Assembly (NCBI GenBank): GCA_051453625.1
Contig: JBOZIK010000001.1
Coordinates: 63,476,905 to 63,540,904, forward strand
Length of the DNA stretch: 64,000 nt
Direction of reading: 5' to 3'
Source: Welwitschia mirabilis
Taxonomy: Eukaryota; Gnetophyta; Gnetopsida; Welwitschiales
The notes under the pieces are model-generated. The model did not search any database. It saw only the letters and a list, made by a program, of their open reading frames with translations, and was not told the DNA's origin. The position numbers were made by a program, and so were the translations under genes. This document shows, in pieces, positions 24,921-36,842 of the stretch (its first letter is position 1; the number at the start of each line of letters is the position of its first letter).

Positions 24921-25500
24921 GCTTTATAACCACCTCCCATGGGAGANNNNNNNNNNNNNNNNNNNNNNNNNNNNNNNNNNNNNNNNNNNNNNNNNNNNNN
25001 NNNNNNNNNNNNNNNNNNNNNNNNNNNNNNNNNNNNNNNNNNNNNNNNNNNNNNNNNNNNNNNNNNNNNNNNNNNNNNNNNNNNNNNNNNNNNNNNNNNN
25101 NNNNNNNNNNNNNNNNNNNNNNNNNNNNNNNNNNNNNNNNNNNNNNNNNNNNNNNNNNNNNNNNNNNNNNNNNNNNNNNNNNNNNNNNNNNNNNNNNNNN
25201 NNNNNNNNNNNNNNNNNNNNNNNNNNNNNNNNNNNNNNNNNNNNNNNNNNNNNNNNNNNNNNNNNNNNNNNNNNNNNNNNNNNNNNNNNNNNNNNNNNNN
25301 NNNNNNNNNNNNNNNNNNNNNNNNNNNNNNNNNNNNNNNNNNNNNNNNNNNNNNNNNNNNNNNNNNNNNNNNNNNNNNNNNNNNNNNNNNNNNNNNNNNN
25401 NNNNNNNNNNNNNNNNNNNNNNNNNNNNNNNNNNNNNNNNNNNNNNNNNNNNNNNNNNNNNNNNNNNNNNNNNNNNNNATAACCACCTCCCCTGGGAGAA
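24921..25500. other. Assembly gap (532 N) flanked by a repeated 22-mer
   Basis: N run at 24947-25478. The left flank ends ataaccacctcccatgggaga and the right flank starts ataaccacctcccctgggaga, differing at one base. Either the gap holds tandem copies, or two overlapping contigs were scaffolded apart. Frames through it are artefacts. Confidence 0.9.
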
Positions 25501-25999
25501 AACTTGTGCCTAGGCTAGTTTGAGGAGTTCATTTTAGTTTTAATGTCCTTTCTTGATGGAATGTAATTTTTTGAATTAATACAAAATTAAGTTTTTCATT
25601 ACTTAATTTATATTACATGTTGATATGGTACTTTTAATCCTTAGGTATGACTATTTCTTATATTGCTATTAAAGTAGTTATTTATTTTGTGATTTCTAGT
25701 GCACCTTAATACTATACTTTTAATCTTTAGATGAGACTGCATCATGAAGATATTTTAAACTAACTAATTTCTATAAAGCTAACTTTCTAGTTATACTTAT
25801 TATTATATTATAGATCTTTTTAAGTAATATTATACTTAGTTTCTATGATCATAAAGGGCTTGATCAAAGTAACTATTAAATTCATCATAACTTATGCGAT
25901 GAATGAGATTATATCACAACACCTAAGCCATCACAACTTGATGATTTAAGTGTATCTTTCACAAATTATAGGAATCATTGAAGTTAAGATTGGTTATTA
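25501..25999. other. Unrecognised DNA left of element E3
   Basis: A weak internal repeat (acttttaatccttag / acttttaatctttag near 25630 and 25730) is the only structure seen. The left LTR expected for E3 was not found here. Confidence 0.35.
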
Positions 26000-26770
26000 T
26001 ACATGTCAAGCTAGAGCTTTGGAGCATGTTTTTTCCTCTACATTACCAAGTAAAGCTCAATAAAATCTCTTAAACTTTATTTTTATATTTTTTTGGATTT
26101 TATTATAAGATTAAAGCTATTATATCACTTTTATTAACTTTACCATAAATAATCCTATGAAAGAAGGATAATGGTTCCTTACCTAGTTTATTGGATATTC
26201 AAATTTTCCTATAACAAATAAAAATAATTTATAGTAAAGACAAGACTTCTTATATTTTAAGATAAGTTGTTATAGAATTTTATTTATTTTCCTATTAGCA
26301 TTCTTAGATTGCTCATTAGTTTATAGATGAGAGGCATTACCTATTCTATATTCTATTCTAATGAAAAGAAGAATTTTTCTAATAACTTGGTTTATATAAT
26401 GAGTACCTTGGTACTAATCCTAATTCTAAGAAATATAGACCTATGGAAAATGTTAGATCTAAGAAAATAATATATGGTCTTAACATCATTTATTATTGTA
26501 GAAATACCTTCTACTCATTTGATTACATACTTCACAACCATTAAAATATAATTCTTATTATAAGAAAATAGTTTAAGAGGGCCTATGAATATATATCCTA
26601 ATAACCAAAAGGTTCAAATTATAAGATAGATTATAAAGGCATGTCTTAAGATTTTGAAATGATACCAAAGCATTGACAAGAATCATATGTTTTAGTAAAG
26701 TCAAATAAATAGTTAAAATGGATATGTTGATAGGATTTGTTATGTTGGATTTTCATAGAAGTATGTTGGC
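26000..26770 (-). pseudogene. E3 Ty3-gypsy integrase remnant
   Basis: Reading the minus strand, the zinc-binding half ends with YDSCQ (26673-26687; C-x2-C motif, first Cys now Tyr). The catalytic core follows: GYIFIGPLK, YILMVVKYVIK-stop-VEGIST (26509-26543), NDVKTIYYFLRSNIFHR and a later segment corresponding to HPQTNGQxE. These match the Ty3-gypsy order (DFxGPFP, YILVAVDYVSKWVEA, NDAKTV, TNGQAE). The aspartate of the VDYVSKW motif is Lys here. Stops are frequent. Confidence 0.85.
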
Positions 26771-26899
26771 CACTAAAGTAACTTCCATACACATCACCAT
26801 GATAAAGGGTAAGAGTATCATATTTTTTTCATTCTAGCACATACTTACACATGATTTTATCTTTACATTTATGGTAAAATGTGATTCATACCACTTACA

Positions 26900-27540
26900 A
26901 TCCCCTATTCTATGAATAAAGGATCTTTTTTCTTTTTTTAATTGTAAGTTTAATGTTAAGGAGTTTTAATAGTAATAAGATACTTAAAAATATTCAAATA
27001 TCAGGGAATTGGATGATTAGAAGAGATAAAGTAAAACTGTGTAATGGATTATTGAATAAGAAGGTCAAAAATATATCTATAGCATGTTGTTCATAGGAAA
27101 TTATAAATAGATGATTAGGAACACAATTATGCTTCCCTTTTCTACTCATAATGATTAAGTTAAATTCTTTATTAAAATCACCTATCTAATAAGTCTTGCA
27201 TTAGAATCTTTCTTGGTCATAAGATATCAAATGATGGTATGATTAGTATACATATTAGTATGGAAATCAAGAAGATAGTATTGAATTTTACCAAGATAAA
27301 AGATGATATAAAACATTATTTTAGTGATTATATAATTTAGTTATTATTCTAAAAGAGTTTTATTAATGTATTAAATAATATTATAAACTTTCTCATATTT
27401 TTAATTCTATGCTCCACCTATAATGATATTATTAGTGTCACACACAAGTTCAAAGTTTTTGTTCTAATTGAGTCTTTCTACTATAGGTTTAGAAATGATT
27501 TGTCCATAACTTTTTTAAATAAATATTAACAATTTTTAAT
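26900..27540 (-). pseudogene. E3 RNase H remnant
   Basis: On the minus strand ELVCDTNNIIIGGA (core at 27431-27451) matches the Ty3 RNase H start FELxCDASDxAxGAVL. The first catalytic Asp is retained. The rest of the domain is not readable. Confidence 0.7.
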
Positions 27541-28335
27541 TCAATAAACATAACATTATTCTTAATAAAAATTAGAGGTGTTTACATATCTTAACATTTT
27601 GCTTAATAATGATCTTAAAAAAACTATAATGGCGAAGAAAAGATCTAACTTATTTTAAATTTATTCAATGAGGAAGATTTATAATAATGTCAATTTTGGT
27701 TGGATCCATTCTAATATCTTTACTATAAATGTGATGACCTAATACTACTATATTTTATAAGGAATCAACTATTTTTGCCAACATACATAAGGGCTACTAG
27801 TTATTCAAAGATCTAAGAATTCTTTTAATCTTTTTAAGATTTGTTTAAATAAATCATCAAAGATAGAAAAGTCATTGATAAAGATTTTTATAGACTCCTC
27901 AATAATATCAAAAAACAATACCTATCATGATACTTTAAAAGGTTCCAATTGCATTTCACAAACTAAATGGTATTCATCTAAAAGAAATGGTGCCAAAGCA
28001 TGAGATAAATGTGGTTTTGGATTGATCTTAATTTGTAATTCATATTTGGTTGTATACACTATAGCCACTAAGGAAATAATAATAAGGGTAGCCTTGTAGC
28101 CTTGGATGTTATGAAGTATTTAATCTAGAAAGGGTAAAGGATAATAATCTTTACTAATGACATCATTAAGTTTTTAAAAGTTAATGCATATTATTTACTC
28201 TTGATCTTTCTTGGGTAGTATAGTTAAGAAGCTAATCCAATCACTATTATAAATGAAACATATGATTCCTACATCTATAAATTTGATGATTTATTTCTTT
28301 AGTGCTTACTCAATGAGAAGGTTAAGTCTCATTTA
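27541..28335 (-). pseudogene. E3 Ty3-gypsy reverse transcriptase remnant
   Basis: Minus-strand frames give, in order, KEIIKFIDVGII, WISFLTILPKKD, CINF-stop-KLNDV, YYPLPFLD, SGYSVYNQI, KTTFISCFGTISFR, FINDFSIFDD and, in the thumb, VLGHHI and KIDIIINLPH. This is the full Ty3-gypsy RT in the right order, closest in style to the Athila/Tat side (family: FMDDFSVFG, LGHKIS). The catalytic pair is N-D rather than D-D at 27865-27884. Several family Gln, Arg and Trp codons are stops. Confidence 0.92.
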
Positions 28336-28472
28336 TGGTTACCTAATGGGTTTAATAATGTCTTTAAGATAGATTTTATATTAAATAATGAAAGAAGAAA
28401 TGGCTAAAAGATCTTCATAGTCTAATAAAAAGCATTTATTTTAAAACTAATGACTAAAAGTAGTGATTTTCC

Positions 28473-28679
28473 TTAGGAAGGATAAACAAATGCATTAATG
28501 ATTAAAGGCGTCAAACGGTCATTATTCAAAAAGATGTATTTCAATCCCTTTGGTAACTCTTTAAGTTGCAAGCCATAATTATCACTCACTATTATTATGC
28601 TTCCATCGTGATGTAGAAGTTTTTTTAATAAATTTAAGATGTTAAACATCAAGTTCAAAAAGGGATTTAAAGTTTTCAT
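28473..28679 (-). pseudogene. E3 protease-RT spacer (open segment)
   Basis: This 68-codon open stretch contains LQLKELPKGLKYIFLNNDRLTPLII. It corresponds to the conserved linker before RT in Athila/Tat-type elements, where the family reads LKPLPxHLKYAYLGExxxLPVII. It is part of E3 pol and not a separate gene. The sequence at 28800-28870 just upstream is less AT-rich than its surroundings. Confidence 0.75.
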
Positions 28680-28989
28680 TCATTTCTTCATTTACACTAT
28701 TACATAATAGGTTATTATTGAGGGTACATCAGTTGTGACATTAAGGCTTACTAGCATGTTTTCACATTCTTCAAGTTTATCAAATAAAGTTATGTCTCTG
28801 TGTGAAAGGGTATGCGTGCAGTCCGAATAGTTTGGTTCATAAGTCCCTTCCCTATTCCCGTACCAAAAGTTATGGAAAGTAAGGAGCCTTTCTTCTATGG
28901 GTGATGTTAAATAAGCATGAAAGATCTAATTTGTTTCTCAAGATCATAATCTTCTTTCATATTATTTTTAACTATGTCAAAGATTTGCA

Positions 28990-29420
28990 TAATGGAGTAC
29001 TTATTTCTTACATGGCATTCTATCATTCCAATATATTTATCAATAACACAATGGGTTGTTATACAAAAGGATCTTTTTAAAAGTAAAGGATATCCTCCAT
29101 TGTATTATCCCTTAATGATAACCATATCTATAAGATAAAAAATTTCCCTAATTTCTATGGCCAAATTCTTGATAACTTTAATTGGTTTCATAATAGCTGC
29201 ATTTGTAAATTTCAAAATATTTTTTAATTAATTCAATCTTATTTTTAACCAAAACTTCTTATAAATGTGAAGAAGCATAATGTAAACAATATTCCTTATG
29301 TTAATTTTGAATTTATTAATACTTTTTTCCTGTAAGATAACATTAATCATGAAAACCCTTGGGTATTTCAATTTAGGACAGTTTTTTATCACAAAGTTAG
29401 AAAGGAATTAGATAATGAAG
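28990..29420 (-). pseudogene. E3 retropepsin remnant
   Basis: Minus-strand translation includes IMLLHIYKKFWLK, MKPIKVIKNLAIEI, DMVIIKG, GGYPLLLKRSFCITTHCVID and CHVRNKYSI. These follow the retropepsin pattern of Athila-type pol (MPLSIYxKLGLK; KxPxGVIEDVLV; FVIxE; PLILGRPFLATxxxxID). The active-site DxG segment lies upstream and is not readable. The same segment is duplicated in E1. Confidence 0.8.
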
Positions 29421-30698
29421 ACTATATTTAATATGGTTTTTTTTGTTTTCTTTGCACTAATTCTTTTCATATTTCGTTTTTTTTAGGACTATCTTATAGT
29501 GTTTTCAAAAAGTATAGGTTAATCCTTACATCTTTCATGATTACCTTAAGATAATCATAATAACTAGCATTAGTTTCCAATATTTTTAAAGAAGGCATTA
29601 TAGGTTCATGTCCTTTATTTTCATTAGTTATTTTGTGATTGAACTATGCTTTAGAAGTTTAAGAAAGGATAGGTTGATTAAGGATTTTTATTTCATCATT
29701 ATGGTTTTTATTTTCCCCCCTTAGTTGTAAAAGGTTGAGTCTTTCTCATTAGCAATTATATCATGTTTACTTCTTTTCATTATCTTCCAATCCTTTTTAA
29801 CATCATTTGAATTGAGAATGATTTAGCTTATAAGGAATTTTAATGCCTTTAATTTCCTAAGATGGTTTAATAAAATATGCCTATAAAGTTCTCCATATTT
29901 TTATTATTATCCTCTTAAATTTTCTTTAGCTCCCCAATTGAATATCTAAGAAAATAATTTCTATTATAATTAGAAGATTTAAATTAAAACTTAATGGGAT
30001 AAAAGTTGTTAGACTAAAATCTATTAAACTAAAAGTTATTAGATTAAATGATATTGAGATAAAAGTTATTTTTTTATGTCTATTATTAAAAAAGGATTTA
30101 AAGCTTGATTACATCCCATTCTTTCTTAACTAAAATTATTAATTATTTCTAAAAGTATTGGGCCTTTTATTGAATGTACAAGCTTCTTCATAGTTCTTGT
30201 CTCTACATCTTGATAAGGAAAGATATTTTTTAATGTAATAGGACTTTTATTTACATATTTTGCAATAAGAGTAAGACTTTGAAGGTTTTGATTGTTAATT
30301 TAACATTTTCACATTAGATAAGACCTTGTATAATTTTTCAGAGTGATAGTAAGTTATTGAATAAGATTGCTAGGACTAGGTTGCTTTCCATGTTTTACTT
30401 TCTTTAAGTTTTTTAGCATTTATCTATGGCTTAATATTTCTTAAGGTTTTGTTTAGCCCATTTTTAACTAATGTTCACTAATTTCTTCAAAATTTTCTAA
30501 GCATCATTCAAGGCTAAGTTGAATGAATTTCTATCACATACAAAATCTACTAGTTACTTGATTTGGCTATTCAGTTCACTATAAAAGTAACTAATAATTT
30601 CTTATTCAAAAATTCATCTACTAGATTGAATGAAATGGCAATCAAGAACCTTTTATAGGTTGTAACATAACCCTCATGAGGTTTTGTATAAAGTTGAT
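29421..30698 (-). pseudogene. E3 Gag remnant (left part) with zinc knuckle
   Basis: On the minus strand CKIC (30253-30264) starts a knuckle-like block, C-x2-C-x4-Y-x4-Y, followed by NYEEACTFNKRPNTFRN. It is collinear with the E1 block that begins CDLYENNYH and ends VFNQTSQNFRNQN. The sequence up to 30698 matches the E1 gag at 41690-41870 (ttactataaa..gt, aagtttattac / aaagttgattg) and then stops abruptly at the start of element C. Confidence 0.75.
30694..30698 (+). repeat. Target-site duplication of element C, left
   Basis: ttgat just left of the C 3' LTR. The right copy at 51228-51232 is ttaat, one transition apart. Joining the two sides restores a collinear E3 gag. Confidence 0.8.
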
Positions 30699-31507
30699 TG
30701 TTGTAGTTCATATTTTTGCAACTTCACATCTTACTTCAACTCCTATTAATCAAAATATAGAGGTTGTAAAATACACACTCTAGTATGAATGGAGTAACCC
30801 AAATGTCATAACCCATTGAAAACTATGAGAGAATAATGAGAATTGATTTTCAAAGGAAATATTATAACCAAAAATTAAGAACAAATGCAAGAAATTAAAA
30901 TATGCAATGTAATGCAATGCAAAATGCAACTAAACCTAGATGAACACCTATTTAATTATTGAATGGACTTGTCAGGAAGATCAGCTCCATATAACCTAAA
31001 TTAGCCAAGGAGACTATCACTAACCAATACTAACTTAAGATATCAAATGTGTCAAATAAACGCAATGTAAGATAAACCTAAAACTACTTTCTCTAGCATT
31101 AACAAAAGTTTCCATTAAGACCTATATCATCAATGAAACTATCACTAGATCAAGGAAAATATAAACCATAAGGGAAATATAACAAAACTAAATGCACAAA
31201 TGAAAAAGAATTTTATATTAAATGAAACTAACATCTAGGTTACAAAATAGCCAGGCCTTAATGTAGAATGCACAACCTTTTACCAATGAAATGTCTTTCT
31301 AAAACTTGCAAGATGGATCTTCTACCCTTTAATCTTCTATTACAAGATTGTCTAGTGTATCAAAGATGAAGAGAAGAGTTGAGAGGAGGTCTTATTTATA
31401 GGGTTAAGAACAAAAATTGACACATAAAGGGCACTACAAAATATGCTTAATTACAAGAAAGAAACATATGAAACAAATAAATGTTGGTTAGCGGTTATAA
31501 GTATCAT
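30699..31507 (-). mobile_element. Element C 3' LTR, segment 1
   Basis: Starts tgttgtagttcatatttttg, matching the 5' LTR start tgttatagtgtgtatttttg at 50003. Collinear throughout with 50003-50800. It ends at the insertion point of D, inside the hairpin module (ttataagtatcat). Confidence 0.88.
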
Positions 31508-31906
31508 TGTTACATCCAAATTTTTCTAACCTATAAAACCTTCTCAATTAATTCAGATAAATGATTAAGTGTTGAAAATTTTAATAATAAAAATAAAGTT
31601 AGTTCCAAATTGTATAAAAATAATAATGTGGAAAATAAAAGTAATAGTTAAATTAGGTACTGCATGATTAATTATTTTAGATAAACTTATAGTTATTTTA
31701 TTTAGTTTATTAATTGATAGATTGAGTTAATTATGAATTTTGTTACAATTTATGCATGAGTTTTATTTGTTATAGTGAAAGTTAAATACTTGACCTATCA
31801 TGGAGTTATTATTTGGGAAGATTCAGTTATTTGAGCTCACTACTGATCATGCATGATTTTCTATTAGATGCAGTTTGACATTAGATTTATTTATGCATGT
31901 TAGATT

Positions 31907-32118
31907 NNNNNNNNNNNNNNNNNNNNNNNNNNNNNNNNNNNNNNNNNNNNNNNNNNNNNNNNNNNNNNNNNNNNNNNNNNNNNNNNNNNNNNNNNNNNNN
32001 NNNNNNNNNNNNNNNNNNNNNNNNNNNNNNNNNNNNNNNNNNNNNNNNNNNNNNNNNNNNNNNNNNNNNNNNNNNNNNNNNNNNNNNNNNNNNNNNNNNN
32101 NNNNNNNNNNNNNNNNNN
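31907..32118. other. Assembly gap (212 N)
   Basis: Run of N inside insertion D. Frames through it are artefacts. Confidence 0.98.
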
Positions 32119-33689
32119 GGAATTCTAAACTGCTTGTAGAAACCTCAACCCTACTGTCAGACCTACTATTAGTCTTATGTTATAAATACTTGATTTCCCT
32201 TGCCACTAGAGTCATAAGAGTTCACCTTGCAACCTGATCATGTGGAGCTTCATTACCTCTAGGAATACGTTGGACTTCATTAAGGACAGGTATGATCCAT
32301 AACCTTTACTTTTTAATTCTTACATGTTATGTTATTCCTTGTATTTGTAATCTGAAGACGTAAAATTCCTTGTATACTTGTGCATGTGTTTCAAAGTGTT
32401 AAGTAATTTTATAATCTCTATCACTTTTGTGTTAGTTTACTTGAGTTCTCTTGAGTCTTAGCTTGTGAAGACCTTGTAAAACCATTTTTGATCTTGTTGT
32501 GAACTTGTCATGTGGCTTCCTTGACTACCCCTTTTCATGAAACTTATACTTTAGATCTTGGATGACCCTTGACCTATGCGAACTAAGTTAAGAATTTAAT
32601 ACTGGCTAGGGTAACCACTTGTATGGACTTCAGAGAGTGTAACTCTCTGTTGGGAGTTCCAAGGCATTGGGACTGGACTGCCAGGGCCGAAAAAAGGAGA
32701 TTGTGCACACCCATATGATTTTTACCCCCTTCTTAGCAAGTGCATGTTGGATTACTTATTGTGATTAAATAATTATAAACAAGAAAATGTAAATTGACAG
32801 TGGTCTTGGTCGTATTACTTGTTGTGAATCTATCCTTGTATTATATACCTTCCTCCCAACCTAATCCTTTGTCATGGGCCATACTGAGGATTGTAGTAAA
32901 ACACAGTTCTCATACCACTTTTGTCTATGTAGGAATAGATGCAAATGAGGAAGCAAAAGGAGTTAATGATTGATATCATTGGGTGTCTTCTGCTTATTCA
33001 TTCAGTCATAATGCAGTTATTTATGTTTACGTTATGTTACGTTAATTCTAGTTGCAAGTTTATCATATGTAATACTTCAAGATCCAATTACTTGTTGTGA
33101 CGTTTTAGTTTTGCAATCATGTACCTTTCTGTGAAGTATCTAATGTGATCTTAGACTCAGTTGGGTATTTGATGATGTACTTCAATGAAATATTTCAGTC
33201 ATGAGATAAAATCCCCTTTCTTATTTGAATATATGTTATGGATCTTGCTTTCAAAATCTGCTTCTATTATGTACTCCTTTTCTTGAAATTTTATTATTAG
33301 AAAGGATGATTAAGTAAATTTCTATGCTACCTTTAATAATTAAAGAATTTTATAGTAATCTAGTATTGATCTAAATGATCTTACTTTATGTTATTGATGA
33401 CCCTAGTTATGGTTTGGATTTCTAAAATTTCACCCCTTTATATGTTCACAACATAATATTAAGTTCATGATCTAAATAGACTACTCCTTAAAAGAGTACA
33501 TTACTAATATTATTCTTTAGAAATTTTATTAATAACAAACAAACTAATCTTAAATAAAGGAAAAGCCAATGTTAATCTTACGTGAATAAATAGAGATATC
33601 AGTTAGTAAGTAATATTTCTTAGTGGGTTGTCCATGGTTCAAGCCCCAAGAATAACATTTTAACAAACCTGACTTGATGGTGAGAATTT

Positions 33690-35105
33690 TGCTCGTCCTT
33701 ACCCACGTCTCCGTGACAGTGCTGACCTGTGTATTTTGCTGTCGCCGCCCTCGCATCTGAGCCATGTTTGTTTTCAATTGAGGCCCTCTTCTGTGCCTCC
33801 GCTGCTGCTCCTTTCATTGTGCCTTCTGCCGCCGACGCCTCCGTTCTCGTTTCAAACCACACCTCACCTGTTCATCCAAGCTCTTGGGCATTTCGCGCCT
33901 TCTGTGCCTATACGCACTTCCCCTCCGCTACACGTCATCCCTTCAAGTCCCCAACGATTCTGCAACACCGCGCTCATAATCGGCTCATAGCTGATCCGCT
34001 GCTGATGCAGCCCCTTCCTTGCACCTCGAGCTGACCTGCCTGCACCTGTACCATCGCTCGCATCCGCGTGAACTACAGCCCATTTTCTGTGGTTTGCCTC
34101 TTTCTCGTGCATGCATTGTCTTCATTTTGGCCCTTCCTGCACCATGGATTTCATCCTCCACCCATTGCCACCGTCAACCGCCTGTTGCCTATCCCACCGG
34201 CTCGACTAGGTAGCATTGTCTGTAAGGCGAATCACACCATCTCCTATCGTACACTGCTTGAAGCACCTCCACCCCTGTGCATTGCTCCTTAGTCCACCAC
34301 GGCACCCTTTCTTCGTGTTTATAGCCGTTGTCTGCGATTGCACCTGTCGCCTCCCGCAGTCCAAACTCTTCCAGATTGCTCATCCCTCTACACCTATTAA
34401 ATGCTGTCTTGCCAGCCTGTTGCACCTGTGCATAACCTCTCATGTGTTGGCGCCTCACCTCCTTGCCTTTGCCCTGCGCTTACTTCTCTCGGCACTCTCT
34501 GTCTACGTCTTTCGCATTGTATTCTACCAGTGTTTCTGCCCTGCCCACTCGGCCTTTGCCGCCTGTGCATCCACATTTATCAGCAATGCCTTTTGCCTGC
34601 GTCCTGGATTGCCTGCACACTAATGGAATTCCCTCCACACTCTTGCGCTTTCTAACATGCAACTCCACCGATGTGTTTCCCTCCATCACAGCACTGGCCC
34701 CCTTTCTCTGTTCTTGTCAAAACTTCGCTCTCTGCTGCGATCCATCCTAGTGCCTGTTCCGGCCTTCTTTGTGTCCTTAAAACTCCCTGTAAATGCCCCC
34801 ACCAACACTCTGAAATGTAAAATTACCGTTGCCTACGGTCTTCTTCTGCCTAAGTTCATTGCCTCCCCACCTTGCGTGTCCTCACATCCCCAGAAACGCC
34901 CAGACACTCGCGCTGACATCCAGTTACCTATGCTCTCTGCCTATGTGTGTTGTCTCCTCTTATCTCCGTCAATAACGGCTTGCATTCTTAGTACCCATGA
35001 ACCCTACATAAATGCACCCTCCCAACCCTCTCGGCAATCCGCGCTTGTGTGCACCTGCGCATCATATGTCTGGGTCCTTGTGCAAGTTTCCCCTTCCTCC
35101 TAGTC
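33690..35105. other. GC-rich, pyrimidine-skewed core of D
   Basis: Abrupt change to GC-rich, CpG-containing sequence, with C and T dominating the plus strand. Recurrent small words include cctgcac, gcctgttgcc and gccgccg. Because stops are rare at this composition, many overlapping frames stay open on both strands (for example 33729-34034, 34216-34623 and 34657-35103 plus; 33864-34112 and 34189-34458 minus). None has a recognisable domain, and the overlap of long frames in several phases argues against coding. It could be a structured non-coding region of the element, or a captured fragment. Confidence 0.7.
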
Positions 35106-35456
35106 AATGCTTTCGTGCATGTTTCCAGCTACACATGAAGGGTCTCCTAAACTAAAATCTCACATCTTGTGGTATCTCAAGTGGCAATGTAAGTATTGGT
35201 AAGATAACAAGACAGAGTTCATGTGTTCAAACATCCATATTAACATTTTGAGTAGTTAAATTTATGGCATGTCCTAAGCCAAAAGGGTAAGGAGCTAACC
35301 TAAATAATTCCTATCTAAATAAATCCTATTTGACCTAAAGAAGGTGCTTCTTAAGTATAGACGTGCTAAGATGTCTTACCAACCAATCTTGTTATCTTAT
35401 TAATTGCTTCTCCAATTGATCAAACATGGTGAGAAATTTTTGTGTATTACAATCCT

Positions 35457-35729
35457 CCTATCTGTATGGGGATGACCAAGGGGATAATGGATGAAATGTT
35501 ACATTCATCGTCTTGCATGTCATGGGGATGACCATGGGGATAACACATCTTTATAAAGGATGACTCAACAATACCAACTCTAGTCCATGTCACATTCCTA
35601 TGTAGCATCTACAGTGCCATCGTCCTGTCTATTATGGGAATGATAGAGGGGACGATAGTCCTCTTTGTCTTTTTGGATTAAGAAAAGTCTTTCTTTTATA
35701 TTAGTGATCTCACTCCAAAGCCATATTAT
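35457..35729 (-). mobile_element. Element C 3' LTR, segment 2
   Basis: Resumes the C LTR at cctatctgtatggggatgac, collinear with 50810-51055 (acattcat(c/t)gtc, tggcatctacagtg, ctttgtctttt, attagtgatct). It ends where E1 begins. Confidence 0.88.
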
Positions 35730-36820
35730 TGTGGTGTGTATTTGTATAAGTGCTTAAGTTTAAAAGGGTTTTATCATTCATAAAATAAATAGATATCTCA
35801 CACAATACAACACACTAGTGTGTGTAGGAGTAGACCCAAAATGTCATATTCCCATTAAAGACTATGAGATAAGAATCGGATTACTTTACAAAAGATTAAT
35901 ATGAACCAGAAATAAAACGAATGTAAGAAATAAAAGTTATAATGTTAATGCAAGATGCAACCTAATCTAACATGCAATGCAAAATGGAACTAATACTACT
36001 TGCTTTTAGCTTTAACAAAGGCTGCCCTTGATAATTTATACCACCTAAAAAATTGTTACCAAATCAAGGATAACATAGATTATAAGTATCATCAGAAAAT
36101 CTACAATGCAAGCATGAAAATAAAATAGAGTTTATATTAAGAATGAGTAACAAACAGCTAGGTTATAAAATAGCCAAGTCTCAATGGAGGATACATAGCC
36201 CTCCACCAAGGGCATGTCTTTTTGCAACACTCGAGATGAATCTCCCATCCTTTAATCTCCTGTCATGAGAATTTCTAGTGTAATGAAGATAATAAAAAAA
36301 GTTAAAGGGGGACTTATTCATAACAACTTAAAGCAGAAAATGACAAACAAAAGGCGCAGCAAGATGTGCTCTTTTACATAAATGAAACAAATAAAATGAT
36401 CAAGGGTCACTGTCAGAGTTGATTACATATCAATGTCATCCTGACTATTATCTAGATGATAATGGGAATAACAACTCATTACAAAAAATTACTCAGAATG
36501 ATGACTCAGTAGTGATTTAGCAGTCCATGTTAGCAACCAGCAGTGTTATCATCCTTCCTGTTATGGGGACAACATAGGGGCCGACAGTCTTCTTAATCAT
36601 ATTTTTAAGGTAAAACTTAGTATTTTTATCAGTAATTCTTCTCTAAAGCTCTGTGCATCAGAATGTACCTTAAATACATCAAATCCAGGTAAGAATTACA
36701 CATTTCTGAGATCTTCTATTATTTCTTCAAAATCCTCAGAATCGCACTTAAACCTATATAAAAGTCTTACAAAACCACTCATAAAACCCCATAAAATAAC
36801 CATAAATTGGTAGCACAACA
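35730..36820 (-). mobile_element. Element E1 3' LTR
   Basis: Starts tgtggtgtgtatttgtataa and ends tagcacaaca. Collinear with 42924-44002 over its length (shared aagtgcttaagtttaaaag, aataaatagatat, gcagtccatgttag, agatcttctattatttctt). It carries two hairpin modules, near 36433-36473 and 36545-36589. Confidence 0.9.
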
Positions 36821-36842
36821 TAGCCCTCCACTTAGCCTTTGT
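36821..36842 (-). other. E1 polypurine tract
   Basis: On the minus strand aaaggctaagtggagggcta directly precedes the LTR start tgttg. Element C has the similar aagtagagggata at the same place. Confidence 0.75.

Larger units (their letters stand above)
31508..35451 (+). mobile_element. Insertion D: TG...CA element, solo-LTR-like or LARD-like
   Basis: This segment interrupts the LTR of element C exactly. It begins tgttacatccaaatttttc and ends gtgtattaca, with a 5-bp target duplication (atcat at 31503-31507, atcct at 35452-35456), the signature of LTR-element integration. I found no pair of internal LTRs, no primer site and no pol motif. It may therefore be a very long solo LTR or a non-coding derivative. 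A TATA-like ttataaata lies near 32179 on the plus strand. Splice-like sites follow (acag|gtatga near 32290; ctatgtag| near 32932). A 212-N gap lies at 31907-32118. Its ends form a weak inverted repeat. Orientation is inferred only from the TATA-like box. Confidence 0.65.

Noticed and set aside
24905-25523. Three ORFs of about 190-200 codons
   Set aside because: Almost entirely translated N.
25501-26000. E3 3' LTR expected at the left end of pol
   Set aside because: No similarity to the E3 5' LTR (52274-53357) was found. The element appears truncated, or its LTR was replaced.
33594-33690. tRNA-like A-box/B-box pair (atcagttagtaag ... ggttcaagcccc) suggesting a SINE head
   Set aside because: The B-box match is good, but no SINE body, poly(A) tail or target duplication could be defined. 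Similar weak pairs near 35170 and 55530 are equally unsupported.
33729-35103. Many long overlapping ORFs (up to 148 codons) on both strands
   Set aside because: They coincide with the GC-rich core, where stops are rare by composition. Several phases are open at once, and none shows a domain, signal peptide or consistent codon pattern.
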